Source: JAJDOD01 sp039024895
GTDB taxonomy: Bacteria > Pseudomonadota > Alphaproteobacteria > Rhodobacterales > Rhodobacteraceae
Direction of reading: 5' to 3'
Assembly (NCBI GenBank): GCA_039024895.1
Contig: JBCCPJ010000005.1
Span: 62,001 to 126,000 of the forward strand
Length of the DNA: 64,000 bases
The position numbers and the translations under genes are program-made. The notes below the pieces were generated by a model. The model did not search any database and was not told the DNA's origin. It worked only from the letters and a program-made list of their open reading frames with translations. Shown here in pieces: positions 8,341-17,281 of the stretch. How positions within the stretch are numbered: position 1 is the stretch's first letter; each line of letters begins with the position of its first letter.

Positions 8341-8765
8341 CCGATCCGAACAACCCTTTTGCCGCGATGATGGCGATGGGTCAGGATTGGGCCAGGGCGA
8401 TCAATCCGGCGTTGCAAACTTTCACGCCCCAAGGTTTTGAGGCCATGTGGCCAACGATGCCGCGCGATCTCATGGAAACCATGATCGGCAAAACCTTCAA
8501 TCCCGAGGGTCTCGACGCCAAAACCCGGCTTTTGCTGACGCTGGGCGCGCTGACGATCCTCGGCGCCCAGGCTGAAGCGCAAATCCGGCTCACGGTGCGC
8601 CACGCGCTGGAAGCCGGTGCAACGCAACAGGAAATTGCCGAAGCCATCGCGATGATGGGTGTGTTCGGCGGTGTGCCAGCCATGTCCAAGGCAATGGAAC
8701 TCGCCAGTGAAGTGATGGAGGCGCGGGCAATGCCCTACGACGCCCCCGAGGAGGATAGCGAATGA
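8337..8765 (+). CDS. Carboxymuconolactone decarboxylase (CMD)-like protein
   Basis: 142 residues, all-helical. The segment from LDAKTRLLLTLGAL through AQIRLTVRHALEAGATQQEIAEAI is the hallmark of the CMD/AhpD fold, around residues 60-105. The AhpD members of this fold use a CxxC pair to reduce peroxides; this protein has no cysteine at all, so it cannot be a thiol peroxidase of that type. Overlaps both neighbours by ATGA (8337 and 8762), placing it in coupled translation between nuoI and nuoJ. A structural or small-molecule-binding role near complex I is inferred, not shown. Confidence 0.75.
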   Translation: MTDPNNPFAAMMAMGQDWARAINPALQTFTPQGFEAMWPTMPRDLMETMIGKTFNPEGLDAKTRLLLTLGALTILGAQAEAQIRLTVRHALEAGATQQEIAEAIAMMGVFGGVPAMSKAMELASEVMEARAMPYDAPEEDSE

Positions 8766-9376
8766 CGCCAATAGTCGTAGCCTTTTACCTCTTTGCCATT
8801 TCCTGCATTGCGGGCGGGCTGTTTACCGTGATCAGCCGCAACCCGGTGCATTCGGTTCTATGGCTGATACTCGCGTTTCTTTCGGCCGCGGGACTGTTCG
8901 TGCTGTTGGGCGCGGAGTTCGTGGCGATGCTTCTGGTGATTGTCTATGTGGGCGCGGTCGCCGTTTTGTTCCTGTTTGTGGTGATGATGCTCGACGTGGA
9001 TTTTGCAGAGCTTAAGGCGGAAATGGCGCGCTATATGCCGCTTGCCCTGCTCATCGGCGTCGTGATCCTGATGCAACTGGCCCTCGCGTTCGGTGTCTGG
9101 ACAACAGCGGAAGGCGTTGAAGTCGCAGCGGTGCCCGATGCGGTGGCCGGTGGGGGCGACCACAACACCGACGCCATTGGCCGGGTGCTCTATGATGAAT
9201 ATTTCCTGCTGTTCCAACTCTCAGGCCTGATCCTCTTGGTCGCCATGGTCGGCGCGATTGTCCTGACGCTGCGCCACCGCTCTGACGTTAAACGTCAGAA
9301 TGTGCTGGCTCAGATGTACCGCGACCCTGCCACGGCGATGGAACTGAAAGACGTCAAACCGGGGCAAGGTCTGTGA
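8762..9376 (+). CDS. nuoJ: NADH-quinone oxidoreductase subunit J
   Basis: 204 residues with five predicted membrane helices. Core sequence FLLLG-type helix 3 is seen as AGLFVLLGAEFVAMLLVIVY near residue 42, followed by VGAVAVLFLFVVMMLDVD, the NuoJ signature. Part of the membrane arm next to NuoH, involved in coupling quinone chemistry to proton pumping. Starts by ATGA overlap with the CMD-like gene and ends by GTGA overlap with a small secreted-protein gene. Confidence 0.95.
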   Translation: MTPIVVAFYLFAISCIAGGLFTVISRNPVHSVLWLILAFLSAAGLFVLLGAEFVAMLLVIVYVGAVAVLFLFVVMMLDVDFAELKAEMARYMPLALLIGVVILMQLALAFGVWTTAEGVEVAAVPDAVAGGGDHNTDAIGRVLYDEYFLLFQLSGLILLVAMVGAIVLTLRHRSDVKRQNVLAQMYRDPATAMELKDVKPGQGL

Positions 9377-9525
9377 AACGGCTCGTGATTATAGGCGTCG
9401 GTCTTGCCCTTGCCGGTGCTGTTGGTGCCCGTGCCATACCCGAGCATGCGCTTGGGCCAGGTGCCGGGTCTTTTGCCGCACCAGCCTCTGTGACAGTCTG
9501 CGAGCTTGGGAGTGCGTCCTGTTGA
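9373..9525 (+). CDS. 50-residue putative exported protein between nuoJ and nuoK
   Basis: Starts at GTG 9373 inside the nuoJ stop (GTGA) and stops at 9523-9525 inside the next start (TTGA). The product opens with a signal-peptide-like sequence (MKRLVIIGVGLALAGAVGARA), leaving about 30 residues that end in VTVCELGSASC with two cysteines. No family recognised. The coupling at both ends and the signal sequence are the evidence that it is real; function unknown. Confidence 0.5.
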   Translation: MKRLVIIGVGLALAGAVGARAIPEHALGPGAGSFAAPASVTVCELGSASC

Positions 9526-9983
9526 TCCGGTCCGCAATCATGGCCCTCTTGCTGGCCTCGCCCGCCGCCGCGCTCACCTTGGCTGAGTGCGAGCGCGTCA
9601 CGCATATCTCCCATGGCGGGGTTGCGGCGCATCGCGATCTGGGGGCAGGCCGTGTCGGATGGGTGGATTGGTGGAGCCAGGAAGGCGTTTTCACCGACAT
9701 CACCATCGCCGATTGCAAGTCGGGGGAGTTTCTGCGCACGCGCGTCCGGGAGGAGCGGATGTCGGATCGGGCACCCTTCGACCGGACAGATATGGTGCAG
9801 CATATCATCGAAACTGAGTTGCAGGCAGCGCCCGCTCTCTTCAGTTTCACACGTCTGCGAGATGCGATCCATCCCAAGGGCAAGGACATAGAATTGGCCG
9901 TGCGGTCTACAGAGGCTTGTGCCTGTGCGGCGGCTTACCCGGACCTTCGGGGTGAGAAGACACCCTATGAGGTGACGCAATGA
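9522..9983 (+). CDS. Putative periplasmic protein of unknown function between nuoJ and nuoK
   Basis: 153 residues from TTG 9522, or 147 from the in-frame ATG at 9540. A signal peptide (IMALLLASPAAALT) precedes a mature domain of about 130 residues with four cysteines (AECERV, ADCKSG, ACACAAAY). Near residue 30 there is a Gly/His-rich start (HISHGGVAAH) and Trp-rich VGWVDWWSQEG. No domain recognised. Overlaps the previous stop by TTGA and the next start by ATGA. The paired cysteines suggest an oxidised periplasmic protein. Confidence 0.65.
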   Translation: MIRSAIMALLLASPAAALTLAECERVTHISHGGVAAHRDLGAGRVGWVDWWSQEGVFTDITIADCKSGEFLRTRVREERMSDRAPFDRTDMVQHIIETELQAAPALFSFTRLRDAIHPKGKDIELAVRSTEACACAAAYPDLRGEKTPYEVTQ

Positions 9984-10087
9984 CCCGACTTTCTGACACC
10001 TGCCGCGACCCGGGTACGACCCGGGGCCTCTGGGCAACCGTGGGGGCAAAACCCATGCAAAGGGTAGCGAAGGAACAGGCGACATGA
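9980..10087 (+). CDS. Possible 35-residue ORF coupling to nuoK
   Basis: ATG 9980 overlaps the previous TGA (ATGA) and its own TGA at 10085-10087 overlaps the nuoK ATG at 10084 (ATGA). The peptide begins MTRLSDTCRDPGTTRGLW and has no clear structure. The DNA includes a CCCGGGTACGACCCGGGG inverted repeat (about 10004-10021), so it may instead be a non-coding spacer element. The exact coupling at both ends is the only argument for translation; it could act simply to carry ribosomes to nuoK. Confidence 0.3.
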   Translation: MTRLSDTCRDPGTTRGLWATVGAKPMQRVAKEQAT

Positions 10088-10389
10088 TCGGACTGGAACA
10101 TTATCTTACTGTCGCTGCCACACTGTTCGTGATTGGTATCTTCGGGATTTTTCTAAACCGGAAGAACGTGATCATCCTGTTGATGAGCATAGAGCTGATG
10201 TTGCTCGCAGTGAACATAAACCTGGTGGCATTCTCGGCCTACCTGCAAGACCTCACAGGCCAGATTTTCACGCTCTTTGTCCTGACGGTTGCAGCGGCAG
10301 AGGCCGCAATCGGCCTGGCCATCCTCGTCTGTTTCTTCCGCAATCGCGGCACCATCGATGTCGAAGACATCAATGTGATGAAGGGGTAG
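10084..10389 (+). CDS. nuoK: NADH-quinone oxidoreductase subunit K
   Basis: 101 residues, three membrane helices, the standard size. Signature sequences include FLNRKNVIILLMSIELMLLAVN near residues 22-43, holding the conserved membrane Glu of helix 2, and VAAAEAAIGLAILV with the second conserved Glu near residue 70. Both acidic residues are part of the central proton path of the membrane arm. Confidence 0.96.
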   Translation: MIGLEHYLTVAATLFVIGIFGIFLNRKNVIILLMSIELMLLAVNINLVAFSAYLQDLTGQIFTLFVLTVAAAEAAIGLAILVCFFRNRGTIDVEDINVMKG

Positions 10390-10430
10390 GGCTTGGGTAT
10401 TCTTGAAGAGATGAAGAAGGCGCGCATCTG

Positions 10431-12689
10431 ATGGAAACGATCATCCTCTTTGCCCCCCTTGTCGGCGCTCTGATCTGTGGCTTCGGGTGGCGGATCATTG
10501 GTGAGAAAGCGGCCCAGTGGACGGCAACAGGCTTTCTGTGCCTCGCAGCGTTTCTAAGCTGGGTCGTTTTCCTCACGTTTGACCCTTTTGCGTATGATAC
10601 GGGCGCGTATACCGTGCCAGTGCTGACCTGGATCGAAAGCGGATCGCTCTCCACAAGTTGGGGTATCCGCATGGATCGGCTGACGGCGATCATGTTGATC
10701 GTCATCACGACGGTGTCCGCTCTCGTCCACCTTTATAGTTTCGGCTACATGGCGCATGACGACAATTTCAACGAGGAAGCGGAAAGCTACCGGCCCCGCT
10801 TTTTCGCCTATCTGTCGTTTTTTACCTTTGCCATGTTGATGCTGGTCACAGCGGACAACCTGATCCAACTCTTCTTTGGATGGGAAGGCGTCGGCCTCGC
10901 CTCTTACTTGTTGATTGGGTTCTACTTTCGGAAGCCATCCGCCAATGCGGCCGCGATTAAAGCCTTTGTGGTCAACCGGGTGGGCGATTTCGGGTTGGCC
11001 CTTGGGCTCTTTGCGATCTTCATGGTGACCAAAGAACTCAACGGCTGGGGCTCTCTGAACTTTGAGGACATCTTCGCCACGGCACCCGCTATTGCGGAGG
11101 CGGAAATCAACTTTCTCTGGACCACATGGCCGGCGGTTGAACTGATTTGCTTCCTTCTGTTCATCGGCGCCATGGGCAAGTCTGCGCAGTTCATTCTGCA
11201 CACATGGTTGCCCGACGCCATGGAGGGGCCGACGCCCGTCTCGGCGCTCATCCACGCAGCGACCATGGTGACAGCAGGGGTGTTCCTGGTCTGCCGGATG
11301 TCACCGCTCATGGAATACGCCGATTGGGTCCAAAGCATGATCGTCTGGGTCGGTCTTATCACCGCGTTCTTCGCCGCCACGGTGGGCCTTGTGCAAAACG
11401 ACATTAAACGCGTGATCGCCTATTCGACCTGTTCGCAACTGGGCTACATGTTCGTCGCCGCCGGTGTTGGCGTTTACTCCGTCGCGATGTTCCACCTGCT
11501 GACCCACGCCTTCTTCAAGGCGATGTTGTTCCTTGGCGCTGGTTCCGTGATCCACGGGATGCACCACGAACAAGACATGCGGAACTACGGTGGGCTGAAA
11601 GATAAACTGCCCTATACCTTCTGGGCGATGATGATCGGCACGCTCGCCATCACAGGCGTCGGTATTCCCCTTGTCTATGTGGGCTTCCCGATTGGGTTTG
11701 CCGGGTTCATTTCCAAAGATGCGATCATCGAAAGCGCCTTCGCAGGCGGCACGAACGCGTCCATGGTTGCGTTCTGGGCCCTTGTGATCGCGGCCTTGTT
11801 CACCAGTTTCTACAGCTGGCGGTTGATGTTCCTGACGTTCTATGGCGAGGCGCGCGGCAACCACCATACCCACGAACATGCCCATGAAAGCCCGGCCATC
11901 ATGGTCGCCCCCCTCGGTGTCCTCGCGGTGGGCGCGGTTCTTGCTGGCATGGTCTGGTACAAACCATTTTTCGGAAGCCAGGAGAGTGTCGATAAGTATT
12001 TCGGCATGGTGAAAGGCGAGGAAAAGCAGGCGGTCCTCATGGTCGGCGCGGCCCATGCGGCGACGGAAAGCGATGATCACGGCGAGGGACATGCCGAGCG
12101 TCATACGGAACCAGGCAAAGGCGCGCTCTACATCGCCGATGAAAACCACGTGTTGCACGAGGCGCATCTCGTGCCGAAATGGGTGAAAGTCGCACCCTTC
12201 ATCGCGATGCTCATGGGCTTTGGCTTGGCGCTGTCGATGTATATTCAGGCCGTGCCAGCTTGGGCGAAGCTTGGCCTTGGTGCAGCGATAACCGTTGTCC
12301 TGTTCGTTGCGGCCGCGCCGTGGTGGGTTGCCATCGCCGTGGGAGCTGCGTTCGGTGGCCTGCTCTACGTGACCCGCTTTGGGGCCAATGTGACGCTGGC
12401 GGAGAACCAGCCCTATCTCTACAACTTCCTCCTCAACAAGTGGTATGTAGACGAAATCTACGATTTCCTCTTTGTGAAGCCTTCCATGGCTGTGGGCCGC
12501 TTCCTTTGGAAACAAGGGGATGGCGCGACAATCGACGGTGGATTGAACGGGTTGGCCATGGGCATCGTCCCCTTCTTCACGCGCCTCGCTGGACGGGCGC
12601 AGTCAGGTTATATCTTTACGTACGCCTTCGCGATGGTTCTGGGACTTCTGGTGCTGGTAACCTGGATGACGTTGGCGGGAGGGAATTGA
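10431..12689 (+). CDS. nuoL: NADH-quinone oxidoreductase subunit L
   Basis: 752 residues, the distal antiporter-like pump of complex I. Conserved pump residues are present: FFGWEGVGLASYLLIGFY near residue 148 (helix 5 Glu) and GKSAQFILHTWLPDAMEGPT near residue 250 (helix 7/8 Lys and Pro break). The C-terminus contains the long lateral helix that runs along the membrane arm. Longer than the 613-residue E. coli protein because of a C-terminal region with two His-rich loops (NHHTHEHAHES near residue 480 and HGEGHAERH near 545). The 41-base gap after nuoK includes a purine-rich ribosome site. Confidence 0.96.
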   Translation: METIILFAPLVGALICGFGWRIIGEKAAQWTATGFLCLAAFLSWVVFLTFDPFAYDTGAYTVPVLTWIESGSLSTSWGIRMDRLTAIMLIVITTVSALVHLYSFGYMAHDDNFNEEAESYRPRFFAYLSFFTFAMLMLVTADNLIQLFFGWEGVGLASYLLIGFYFRKPSANAAAIKAFVVNRVGDFGLALGLFAIFMVTKELNGWGSLNFEDIFATAPAIAEAEINFLWTTWPAVELICFLLFIGAMGKSAQFILHTWLPDAMEGPTPVSALIHAATMVTAGVFLVCRMSPLMEYADWVQSMIVWVGLITAFFAATVGLVQNDIKRVIAYSTCSQLGYMFVAAGVGVYSVAMFHLLTHAFFKAMLFLGAGSVIHGMHHEQDMRNYGGLKDKLPYTFWAMMIGTLAITGVGIPLVYVGFPIGFAGFISKDAIIESAFAGGTNASMVAFWALVIAALFTSFYSWRLMFLTFYGEARGNHHTHEHAHESPAIMVAPLGVLAVGAVLAGMVWYKPFFGSQESVDKYFGMVKGEEKQAVLMVGAAHAATESDDHGEGHAERHTEPGKGALYIADENHVLHEAHLVPKWVKVAPFIAMLMGFGLALSMYIQAVPAWAKLGLGAAITVVLFVAAAPWWVAIAVGAAFGGLLYVTRFGANVTLAENQPYLYNFLLNKWYVDEIYDFLFVKPSMAVGRFLWKQGDGATIDGGLNGLAMGIVPFFTRLAGRAQSGYIFTYAFAMVLGLLVLVTWMTLAGGN

Positions 12690-12690
12690 G

Positions 12691-14247
12691 ATGTTTCTCG
12701 ATAATCTCCTCTCCATCATCATCTTCATACCGCTGATTGCGGCGACCATTCTTGGCCTTTTTTTGCGGGGAGATGACGAGGCGGCCCAGAGCAATGCGAA
12801 ATACGTTGCCCTTGCCGCAACACTGGCCTCGCTTCTCGCGTCGCTTTTCCTCCTCGCGGGCTTCGATCCCGACGACACCGGATTTCAATTCGTTGAAGAG
12901 GGCGAGTGGATCCTCGGGCTGACATACAAGCTAGGGGTGGACGGCATTTCGGTTCTGTTCGTCATGCTGACGACATTCCTGATGCCCATTACGATCCTGG
13001 CCTGTTGGGATGTGACGCATCGGGTTAAGGAATACATGATCGCGTTCCTGGTGCTCGAAACTCTGATGCTTGGGGTGTTCTGTGCCCTGGATCTTGTCCT
13101 GTTCTATCTGTTCTTCGAAGGCGGCCTCATCCCGATGTTCCTCATCATCGGTATCTGGGGCGGCGCAAACCGCATCTATGCGAGCTTCAAGTTCTTCCTC
13201 TACACCTTCTTCGGGTCCGTCCTGATGCTCGTTGCCATGGTGGCCATGTATGTGGACGCACAAACCACCGACATCACGGCGCTCCTCAACCATAACTTCG
13301 GTTCCGAGACGATGGAGGTGATGGGCTTTCAGGTGATCGGTGGGCTGCAAACGCTTTTGTGGCTGGCCTTCTTCGCCAGTTTCGCGGTGAAAATGCCGAT
13401 GTGGCCGGTCCATACCTGGTTGCCCGATGCTCACGTGCAGGCGCCCACGGCGGGGTCTGTGGTGCTGGCGGCGATCCTGCTGAAGCTCGGCGGCTACGGG
13501 TTTTTGCGCTTTAATCTACCGATGTTCCCGGTCGCGTCTGACCTGCTATCCGATTTTGTTCTGTGGTTGAGCGCCATTGCTATCGTCTACACCTCGTTGG
13601 TGGCGCTAATGCAGGAGGACATGAAAAAGCTGATCGCCTATTCCTCCGTTGCGCATATGGGATACGTGACGGCGGGGATCTTTGCGGCCAACCAACAGGG
13701 CGTGGATGGCGCGATTTTCCAGATGATCAGCCACGGCTTTATCTCCGGCGCGCTTTTCCTCTGCGTCGGCGTGATTTACGACCGGATGCACACCCGCGAA
13801 ATCGACGCCTATGGTGGCCTCGTCAACCGGATGCCCGCTTACGCCGTTGTTTTCATGCTCTTCACCATGGCCAATGTCGGCTTGCCGGGCACCTCCGGTT
13901 TCGTGGGTGAATTCCTGACACTGATGGGCATGTTCCAGGCCAATACATGGGTGGCCGCCGTCGCAGCGACCGGAGTGATCCTTTCGGCGGCCTATGCGCT
14001 TTGGCTCTACCGACGGGTGGTGATGGGCGACCTAATCAAGGAAAGCCTGAAATCGATCACCGATATGACCCGACGCGAGCGGGCGATTTTCGCACCGCTC
14101 ATCGTCATGACCATTCTTCTCGGCGTCTATCCGAGCTTGATTACGGATGTGATCGGGCCATCGGTCGGCAATTTGCTCAGCGGGTATGAGATCGCCGTGT
14201 CCGAATTCAACGCGACCAACCAGGTTGCAGATGCGGGGGGCAACTGA
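12691..14247 (+). CDS. nuoM: NADH-quinone oxidoreductase subunit M
   Basis: 518 residues, an antiporter-like proton-pumping subunit. Key features: the conserved Glu in LFYLFFEGGLIPMFLIIGIWGG-type helix 5 near residue 140 and the helix 7 Lys in AFFASFAVKMPMWPVHTWLPDAHVQAP near residue 235. Starts one base after the nuoL stop and ends in a one-base overlap with nuoN. Confidence 0.96.
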   Translation: MFLDNLLSIIIFIPLIAATILGLFLRGDDEAAQSNAKYVALAATLASLLASLFLLAGFDPDDTGFQFVEEGEWILGLTYKLGVDGISVLFVMLTTFLMPITILACWDVTHRVKEYMIAFLVLETLMLGVFCALDLVLFYLFFEGGLIPMFLIIGIWGGANRIYASFKFFLYTFFGSVLMLVAMVAMYVDAQTTDITALLNHNFGSETMEVMGFQVIGGLQTLLWLAFFASFAVKMPMWPVHTWLPDAHVQAPTAGSVVLAAILLKLGGYGFLRFNLPMFPVASDLLSDFVLWLSAIAIVYTSLVALMQEDMKKLIAYSSVAHMGYVTAGIFAANQQGVDGAIFQMISHGFISGALFLCVGVIYDRMHTREIDAYGGLVNRMPAYAVVFMLFTMANVGLPGTSGFVGEFLTLMGMFQANTWVAAVAATGVILSAAYALWLYRRVVMGDLIKESLKSITDMTRRERAIFAPLIVMTILLGVYPSLITDVIGPSVGNLLSGYEIAVSEFNATNQVADAGGN

Positions 14248-15680
14248 TGGGTGCCGATCTGAACATCATCCTGCCGGAGATGTTTCTGGCCGTTTTCGCC
14301 ATGGTCGGCCTTTTGGTTGGCGCCTATGGCCAAAAGGATGCTTGGGCGCCGATGTTCGTCTGGGTGACGAGCGCGGTCCTTATCGCCGTTGCCGCCTGGA
14401 TCGGATTTCAGGGCGACGGCACGGCACGGGCATTCGGTGGCATGTTCGTCGACGACGGGTTCGCCCGCTTTGCCAAGGTGACCATCCTGCTCGCCGCCGC
14501 TTCAATCCTGTTGATGAGCGAAGGCTACATGGCACGCCGCAATTTGTTGCGCTTCGAGTATCCGCTACTGATCGTGCTGGCGAGTATTGGCATGATGGTC
14601 ATGGTCTCCGCCGGTGATTTGATCGCGCTATACATGGGGCTGGAGTTGCAATCGCTCTCGCTTTACGTGGTGGCGGCGCTGCGTCGTGACAGCGTCAAGT
14701 CGACCGAGGCGGGCCTGAAATACTTCGTCCTTGGGGCGTTGTCCTCGGGCCTGCTGCTCTATGGTGCCTCGCTGGTCTATGGCTTTGCTGGTACCACGCA
14801 GTTTGCAGGGATCATCGAGGCGGCACAGGGCGAAACGCCGCTTGGCCTGCTCTTCGGGCTTGCATTTATTTGCGCAGGGCTGGCGTTCAAAATCAGCGCG
14901 GCCCCGTTCCATATGTGGACTCCCGATGTCTACGAGGGCTCACCGACGCCGGTGACGGCGTTTTTCGCAACCGCCCCGAAAGTGGCGGCGATGGGCCTAT
15001 TCGCGCGCGTTGTCCATGATGCCTTCGGCGGTGTCGTCGGCGATTGGCAACAGATCCTCGCGGCACTCTCCGTTGCGTCCATGTTCCTTGGAGCCATAGC
15101 CGCGATTGGCCAGCGCAATATCAAACGTCTGATGGCGTATTCCTCCATTGCCCATATGGGCTACGCGTTGATGGGCTTGGCGGCGGGTACCGCCCAAGGT
15201 GTCGAAAGCATGCTCATCTATATGGCGATCTATGTGACCATGAACGTGGGCACTTTCGCGTTCATCCTGTCGCTTGAGAAAGATGGGACCCCGGTGGTGG
15301 AGATTGACGCCTTGTCGCTTTACTCCAACCGAGAACCGATGAAGGCGCTGGCGATGATGGTGCTGCTGTTCTCTCTCGCAGGTGTGCCGCCCCTCGTTGG
15401 CTTTTTTGGCAAATATGCCGTGTTGCTGGCTGCGGTTGATGCGGGCCTGGTCTGGCTCGCTGTTCTTGGGGTGATTGCGTCCGTCATTGGGGCGTTTTAC
15501 TATCTACGTATCGTCTATCTGATGTATTTTGGCGCCGATGAAAGCGAACTGGATACGGGTGGATCAGGTGTGCTCTGGGGCTTTTTGGTCGCCAGCGCTG
15601 CAGCAATGGTCCTCGGTGTCGTCAATCTCTTCGGCGTTGAAAGCGCTGCTGCGGCAGCGGCAGCAACTCTTGTCAACTGA
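14247..15680 (+). CDS. nuoN: NADH-quinone oxidoreductase subunit N
   Basis: 477 residues, the third antiporter-like subunit. Contains YMGLELQSLSLYVVAAL near residue 130 (conserved Glu) and FKISAAPFHMWTPDVYEG near residue 215 (conserved Lys). ATG at 14247 shares its A with the nuoM TGA. It is the last nuo gene; birA follows after 66 bases, an order common in Rhodobacteraceae. Confidence 0.96.
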   Translation: MGADLNIILPEMFLAVFAMVGLLVGAYGQKDAWAPMFVWVTSAVLIAVAAWIGFQGDGTARAFGGMFVDDGFARFAKVTILLAAASILLMSEGYMARRNLLRFEYPLLIVLASIGMMVMVSAGDLIALYMGLELQSLSLYVVAALRRDSVKSTEAGLKYFVLGALSSGLLLYGASLVYGFAGTTQFAGIIEAAQGETPLGLLFGLAFICAGLAFKISAAPFHMWTPDVYEGSPTPVTAFFATAPKVAAMGLFARVVHDAFGGVVGDWQQILAALSVASMFLGAIAAIGQRNIKRLMAYSSIAHMGYALMGLAAGTAQGVESMLIYMAIYVTMNVGTFAFILSLEKDGTPVVEIDALSLYSNREPMKALAMMVLLFSLAGVPPLVGFFGKYAVLLAAVDAGLVWLAVLGVIASVIGAFYYLRIVYLMYFGADESELDTGGSGVLWGFLVASAAAMVLGVVNLFGVESAAAAAAATLVN

Positions 15681-15746
15681 CGAACAATCGATACGCGCTC
15701 GCTATGTCCGCCGTTTGTCCGCGCGAAAAATCTCCCGCGAGCGATC

Positions 15747-16496
15747 ATGATCGAGCCACTGCCTTGGCCCGACAAAACGGATCGTATGATCTTTGGCGAA
15801 CTTGACAGCACCATGGCCGAGGCGTCGCGCGTTGGCCGTGACCTCCGGCGCCCGACCTGGATTATGGCGCGTCATCAAACTGAAGGGCGGGGGCGGCGGG
15901 GGCGTCCATGGTCCAGCCCGCGGGGTCATTTTGCCGCCACCTATGTCTTTCGCCCAGTGGGAGCGGCGTCGGCCGCGGCTCTTCGATCGTTCTCTGCTGC
16001 AAATGCGGTGTACGAAGCGCTTGCTCTCAAAGTGGACCGGGACCGCCTGACGTTGAAATGGCCAAACGACGTCTTATTGGATGGCGGCAAGGTAGCGGGC
16101 ATCCTGCTCGAAAGCGTCGGCACGGCACATGCGGTTGATTGGCTTGCGATCGGTATCGGCGTGAACCTGATCGACGCACCCACCGGTTTGGAGGATGCGC
16201 CATTTCCGCCAGTTGGACTTGAGGCGGTTGGCGGCGATCCGGCTGACCCGGACGAGTTTCTGTCGCTCCTCGCGTCCAATATGGAAACGCAAGAACGTGT
16301 CTTCGACACGCTTGGCTTTGGGGCGATCCGCGAGCGTTGGCTCCGCCGCGCGGCCCGCCTCGGGGAAACGATCACTGCTCGCACTGCGCGTGAGGAGATC
16401 ACTGGTGTTTTCGAGACCATCGATGAGGCGGGGCAGCTTGTACTTCAGACGACAAAAGGGCAGGTTCGGATACCAGCCGCTGACGTCCACTTCTGA
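15747..16496 (+). CDS. birA: Biotin--[acetyl-CoA-carboxylase] ligase
   Basis: 249 residues. Activates biotin with ATP and attaches it to the biotin carboxyl carrier protein. The adenylate/biotin site GRGRRGRPW near residue 50 and the catalytic KWPNDVLLDGGKVAGILLE region near residue 107 are intact. It lacks the N-terminal winged-helix of E. coli BirA, so it should be a ligase without repressor function. Eight bases separate it from coaX. Confidence 0.93.
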   Translation: MIEPLPWPDKTDRMIFGELDSTMAEASRVGRDLRRPTWIMARHQTEGRGRRGRPWSSPRGHFAATYVFRPVGAASAAALRSFSAANAVYEALALKVDRDRLTLKWPNDVLLDGGKVAGILLESVGTAHAVDWLAIGIGVNLIDAPTGLEDAPFPPVGLEAVGGDPADPDEFLSLLASNMETQERVFDTLGFGAIRERWLRRAARLGETITARTAREEITGVFETIDEAGQLVLQTTKGQVRIPAADVHF

Positions 16497-16504
16497 AGGC
16501 TCCC

Positions 16505-17281
16505 ATGCTCCTTTGCATCGATACCGGAAATACCAATACTGTCTTTTCCATTTGGGACGGCGCATCTTTTGTTGGCACGTGGCGTGCCTCCACCGAACAT
16601 CAGCGCACGGCGGACCAGTATTTTGTTTGGCTCACCACGTTGATGCGGACAGAAGGGCTGGAGGACGTGACAATTGACGAGGTGGTGATCTCGTCAACCG
16701 TGCCACGCGTCGTTTTCAATTTGAGGGTTCTTTGCGACCGCTACTTCGATTGCCGGCCTTTGGTGGTTGGCAAACCCGAATGCCTTCTGCCGGTTCCCTA
16801 TCGTGTGGATGAAGGCGTGCGCCCCGGGCCTGACCGCCTTGCCAATGCGGCGGCGGCCTTTGATCGCTACGGCGGCAACGGGGTGGTTGTGGACTTCGGA
16901 ACGGCAACAAATTTCGATGTGGTCGCAGAGGATGGCGCATATATCGGTGGCGTGATTTCGCCGGGAGTGAACCTGTCCCTCGAAGCGCTCGCGGCCGGGG
17001 CCGCCGCCTTGCCCCACGTGGATATCTCACAGCCCGAAAAGGTGATCGGCACGAATACGGTGGCTGCCATACAATCCGGTGTCTTTTGGGGCTATAGCGG
17101 GCTGATCGAGGGCATCGTCGCACGGATACAAGCGGAATACGGGACGAAGCTCACTGTGATCGCGACTGGTGGGTTGGCACCGCTTTTTGCCCAAGGCGAC
17201 ATCGCCTTTGATCATATCGACAATGACCTGACCATGCATGGTCTGACGGTCATCCATAAATATAACAAGGAAAACAAATGA
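16505..17281 (+). CDS. coaX: Type III pantothenate kinase
   Basis: 258 residues. Performs the first step of coenzyme A synthesis, phosphorylating pantothenate. ASKHA-fold motifs are visible: DTGNTNTVFSIWDG at residues 6-19 (phosphate loop), GPDRLANAAAAFDRYG near residue 107 (pantothenate binding), VVDFGTATNFDVV near 128 and the glycine-rich ATGGLAPLF near 222. Its TGA overlaps the RNase J ATG by four bases (ATGA at 17278), so the two are coupled. Confidence 0.94.
   Translation: MLLCIDTGNTNTVFSIWDGASFVGTWRASTEHQRTADQYFVWLTTLMRTEGLEDVTIDEVVISSTVPRVVFNLRVLCDRYFDCRPLVVGKPECLLPVPYRVDEGVRPGPDRLANAAAAFDRYGGNGVVVDFGTATNFDVVAEDGAYIGGVISPGVNLSLEALAAGAAALPHVDISQPEKVIGTNTVAAIQSGVFWGYSGLIEGIVARIQAEYGTKLTVIATGGLAPLFAQGDIAFDHIDNDLTMHGLTVIHKYNKENK

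Noticed and set aside
10393..10431. 12-codon ORF (TTG GGT ATT ... TGA) ahead of nuoL
   Set aside because: It overlaps the nuoL ATG by one base but is too short and relies on a TTG start without a clear ribosome site.
11301..12515. 404-codon minus-strand ORF inside nuoL
   Set aside because: Antisense shadow of nuoL; His/Arg/Gly-rich with no domain.
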